Assembly: GCF_001870735.1 (NCBI RefSeq)
Contig: NZ_MORL01000028.1
Coordinates: 1 to 64,000 of the forward strand
DNA: 64,000 bases
Direction of reading: 5' to 3'
Source: Arsenicibacter rosenii
GTDB taxonomy: Bacteria > Bacteroidota > Bacteroidia > Cytophagales > Spirosomataceae
Made by a program: the position numbers and the translations under genes
Notes under the pieces: model-generated
Told to the model about the DNA's origin: nothing
The model's input: the letters and a program-made list of their open reading frames with translations, nothing else
Databases searched by the model: none
In this document: piece after piece, positions 63,209 to 64,000 of the stretch
Numbering within the stretch: the first letter of the stretch is position 1
How the letters are laid out: the number at the start of each line of letters is the position of its first letter

Positions 63209-64000
63209 CTCCCTACCTGATCACCTCCACGCTGTGCATGGCTGCACTCTGGGTTTTCTACAAACTATTGCTTGAGAAAGAAGACTTCCACCGGTTCAAG
63301 CGGGTTTACCTGTTGGGTACCTTGGCCGCCGGTTTTATCGCGCCATGCCTTGAACTCCGATTGCCGGCCACACTGCCCGTAGCCGACGCTCTGCCCATAG
63401 ACCGGATGCCGATTCCGGCGGAGATCGCGCCGTTTGTGCTCCGGTCAGCGGGGGCCGCGTCTCCTGCCACACCCGCGCCGTTTGACTGGCAGCCCGTTTG
63501 GTGGAGCCTCTACGGACTGGTGACCGGGCTGCTGCTCTTCCGCTTCGGCCATAACCTCTACCGGCTGATCCGCAGTACCCGCCTGCATCCGACGGTTGCC
63601 ACCCCGGACGCCACGCTGGTACTCGTACCGGGCCTGCCACTGCCCTATACCTTTCTGCACTACATTTTTATCAGTCAGGAAGGGTATCGGGGTATGCAGA
63701 TCGAACGCGAGCTACTGACCCACGAACTGGCTCATGTCCGGCAGCGGCACACCCTAGACCGGCTGCTGCTTGAGCTGGTAATCTGCTTTGGCTGGTTCAA
63801 TCCGGTAGTGTATTTCCTCCGCCGGTCCATTGAACTCAACCATGAGTTTCTGGCCGACGAACGGGTAAACCACACCTATCAGGACATTCCGCAGTATCAG
63901 CACCTGTTGCTGAGTAAACTAACCGTTCAGCCGCCCCTTGCCCTGACGAGTCATTTCATAGTCCAAACCACAAAACAACGATTTATCATGATGCGTACAC
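63205..64000 (+). CDS. M56-family BlaR1-like membrane protease, 3' end off window
   Basis: Reading begins at the ATG at 63205, overlapping the BlaI-type stop, and stays open to the window edge (265 codons). It has N-terminal membrane segments (YLITSTLCMAALWVFYKLL, LLGTLAAGFIAPC, WSLYGLVTGLLLFR), then the zinc-protease motif HELAH at residues 173-177 and the downstream NHEFLADE with the third zinc ligand. It senses an envelope signal and triggers cleavage of the repressor. The sensor domain lies beyond the window, so the ligand is unknown. Confidence 0.85.
   Translation, partial: MTPYLITSTLCMAALWVFYKLLLEKEDFHRFKRVYLLGTLAAGFIAPCLELRLPATLPVADALPIDRMPIPAEIAPFVLRSAGAASPATPAPFDWQPVWWSLYGLVTGLLLFRFGHNLYRLIRSTRLHPTVATPDATLVLVPGLPLPYTFLHYIFISQEGYRGMQIERELLTHELAHVRQRHTLDRLLLELVICFGWFNPVVYFLRRSIELNHEFLADERVNHTYQDIPQYQHLLLSKLTVQPPLALTSHFIVQTTKQRFIMMRT

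Overview
The window looks like the chromosome of a Bacteroidota bacterium, most likely Cytophagales near Spirosoma, Runella or Larkinella. The evidence is two SusC/SusD pairs, each with an ECF sigma factor and a FecR-type anti-sigma factor, a DUF2723 membrane protein, candidate promoters of the TAnnTTTG type, and an HD-Pnk/RNA-ligase pair of the kind studied in Runella. Most of the window is moderately GC-rich; the first 4 kb is clearly AT-rich. No rRNA, tRNA or CRISPR array was recognised.

Bases 1-5064 are the end of a mobile element. It holds small leftward genes of phage-like compactness, a divergent Cro/CI-type regulator with repeated operator-like motifs, an AT-rich ATPase/DUF4435 pair matching the PARIS anti-phage system (AriA/AriB), and a RimK-like ATP-grasp gene cut at its N-terminus. 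The element abuts, and appears to have disrupted, a tightly packed operon at 5065-9639. That operon reads: 3' part of an unknown helical protein, a DndC-like PAPS-reductase-family protein, an HNH nuclease, a Tpt1/KptA RNA 2'-phosphotransferase, and a methyltransferase-HIT fusion. I do not recognise this gene combination and consider it the best candidate for an undescribed nucleic-acid modification or defence system.

Bases 9617-20340 mix decayed and intact genes. There is an Rpn-like gene with its nuclease core deleted, a Tpt1 remnant with an internal deletion, a YfbR-like HD hydrolase, a Crp-type regulator, two secreted beta-helix proteins (one fused to a PDZ domain), small exported proteins, an RNA ligase/HD-Pnk repair operon and a VOC protein.

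Bases 20482-27992 are a leftward nutrient-uptake locus (sigma, FecR, SusC, SusD). Bases 28737-46892 hold housekeeping and envelope genes: DUF2723 protein, DEAD-box helicase, GH43 enzyme, gamma-glutamyltransferase plus M14 peptidase, PAS histidine kinase and two tandem TonB-dependent-receptor-like proteins. Bases 47227-58777 hold an old-yellow enzyme, then a rightward locus running sigma, FecR, SusC, SusD and two sulfatases, probably for a sulfated glycan. The right end has a periplasmic TPR/Ppx-like protein, a Sel1/proline-repeat protein, hairpin-bearing repeats, and a BlaI-M56 regulatory pair that runs off the window.
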